In this document: positions 30,369 to 30,584 of the stretch, in pieces | Position numbering within the stretch: position 1 is the first letter of the stretch | Layout of the letters: the number at the start of each line of letters is the position of its first letter | DNA from: Pilaira anomala | Taxonomy: Eukaryota > Mucoromycota > Mucoromycetes > Mucorales > Mucoraceae | DNA: 30,584 nucleotides | Assembly (NCBI GenBank): GCA_025716855.1 | Contig: JAIXMQ010000138.1 | Location: 1 to 30,584, forward strand | Direction: 5' to 3' | Position numbers and translations under genes: made by a program | Notes under the pieces: model-generated | The model's input: the letters and a program-made list of their open reading frames with translations, nothing else | The model's database searches: none | What the model was told of the DNA's origin: nothing

Positions 30369-30584
30369 TGTCAGCGTCTGATTAAGTTTTATAGGAGTTT
30401 ATTACTTTTGTCAATAAAAGATATATATAAATTATATGTTAGATTTAAAATAATCTTTTATTAATAGTAATAGAATATAATTTATATATGAAAATAAAGT
30501 AGTACAAAATTGAGATACAATTTTAATTAAAAGAATAGTGACAATTTTTTTGGTTATTTCTTCCCTGTTGTTACGCTATGGTAT
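30369..30584 (-). repeat. LTR of gypsy element 2, reaching the window edge
   Basis: On the minus strand the LTR ends ..GCTGACA (30369) next to the primer site, as in gypsy 1. The sequence up to 30584 is AT-rich and non-coding, as expected of an LTR. Its outer boundary was not identified and may lie beyond the window. Confidence 0.45.

Larger units (their letters stand above)
25589..30584 (-). mobile_element. Ty3/gypsy LTR retrotransposon 2, truncated and split by a Harbinger insertion
   Basis: On the minus strand: an LTR from the window edge to 30369, primer site 30366-30358, gag N-terminal part 30301-29652, the Harbinger element, gag C-terminal part and protease 26670-25589. Reverse transcriptase and integrase are missing. 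It is a different family from gypsy 1 by sequence. Confidence 0.8.

Overview
The window reads as a transposable-element island in an AT-rich genome of an early-diverging fungus, most likely Mucoromycota. This is inferred from short GT-AG introns (about 53-71 nt, at least one with a TACTAAT-like branch site), long A/T homopolymers, and the mix of element types (Crypton/Ndc10-like recombinase, fungal Tnp2/CACTA, KDZ, pogo, Harbinger, Ty3/gypsy). I found no recognisable host housekeeping gene and no intact rRNA or tRNA gene.

Layout from left to right. 1-1905: a degenerate LINE, with endonuclease and part of the reverse transcriptase, cut off before the catalytic YxDD box. 2020-6067: a Crypton-type tyrosine-recombinase gene, preceded by a tandem 71-bp repeat with palindromes and a TATA box, and interrupted by about 1 kb of unexplained sequence. 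6068-7176: no gene, but one decayed tRNA-like sequence. 7177-13321: a CACTA/EnSpm-type element with imperfect terminal inverted repeats, a broken Tnp2 transposase (+) and a second convergent gene (-) that splices into an uninterrupted 345-codon frame. 13322-15224: the 3' half of a different Tnp2-like transposase, starting exactly at the end of the CACTA element. 15535-18568: a truncated Ty3/gypsy element on the minus strand (LTR, primer site, gag, protease, reverse transcriptase). 18577-18789: a short basic ORF tail upstream of that LTR. 18900-21467: a complete pogo/Tigger element with 26-bp perfect inverted repeats and a TA target duplication, but a defective transposase. 21862-25290: a roughly 12-exon KDZ transposase gene (minus). 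25589-30584: a second Ty3/gypsy element (minus), whose gag is split by a 2981-bp PIF/Harbinger element (26671-29651) carrying the usual divergent pair of a DDE nuclease and a SANT/Myb-like protein.

Nearly every transposase is broken by a few in-frame stops or single-base slips, while splice sites and protein motifs remain readable, so most insertions look fairly recent. The clear exception is the CACTA companion gene, which is intact. Several stops fit C-to-T change. The nesting order visible directly is Harbinger into gypsy-2. The pogo element lies beside the gypsy-1 LTR region, and the CACTA element abuts a foreign Tnp2 half-gene. All family calls come from motif recognition in the translated sequence; no database search was possible.
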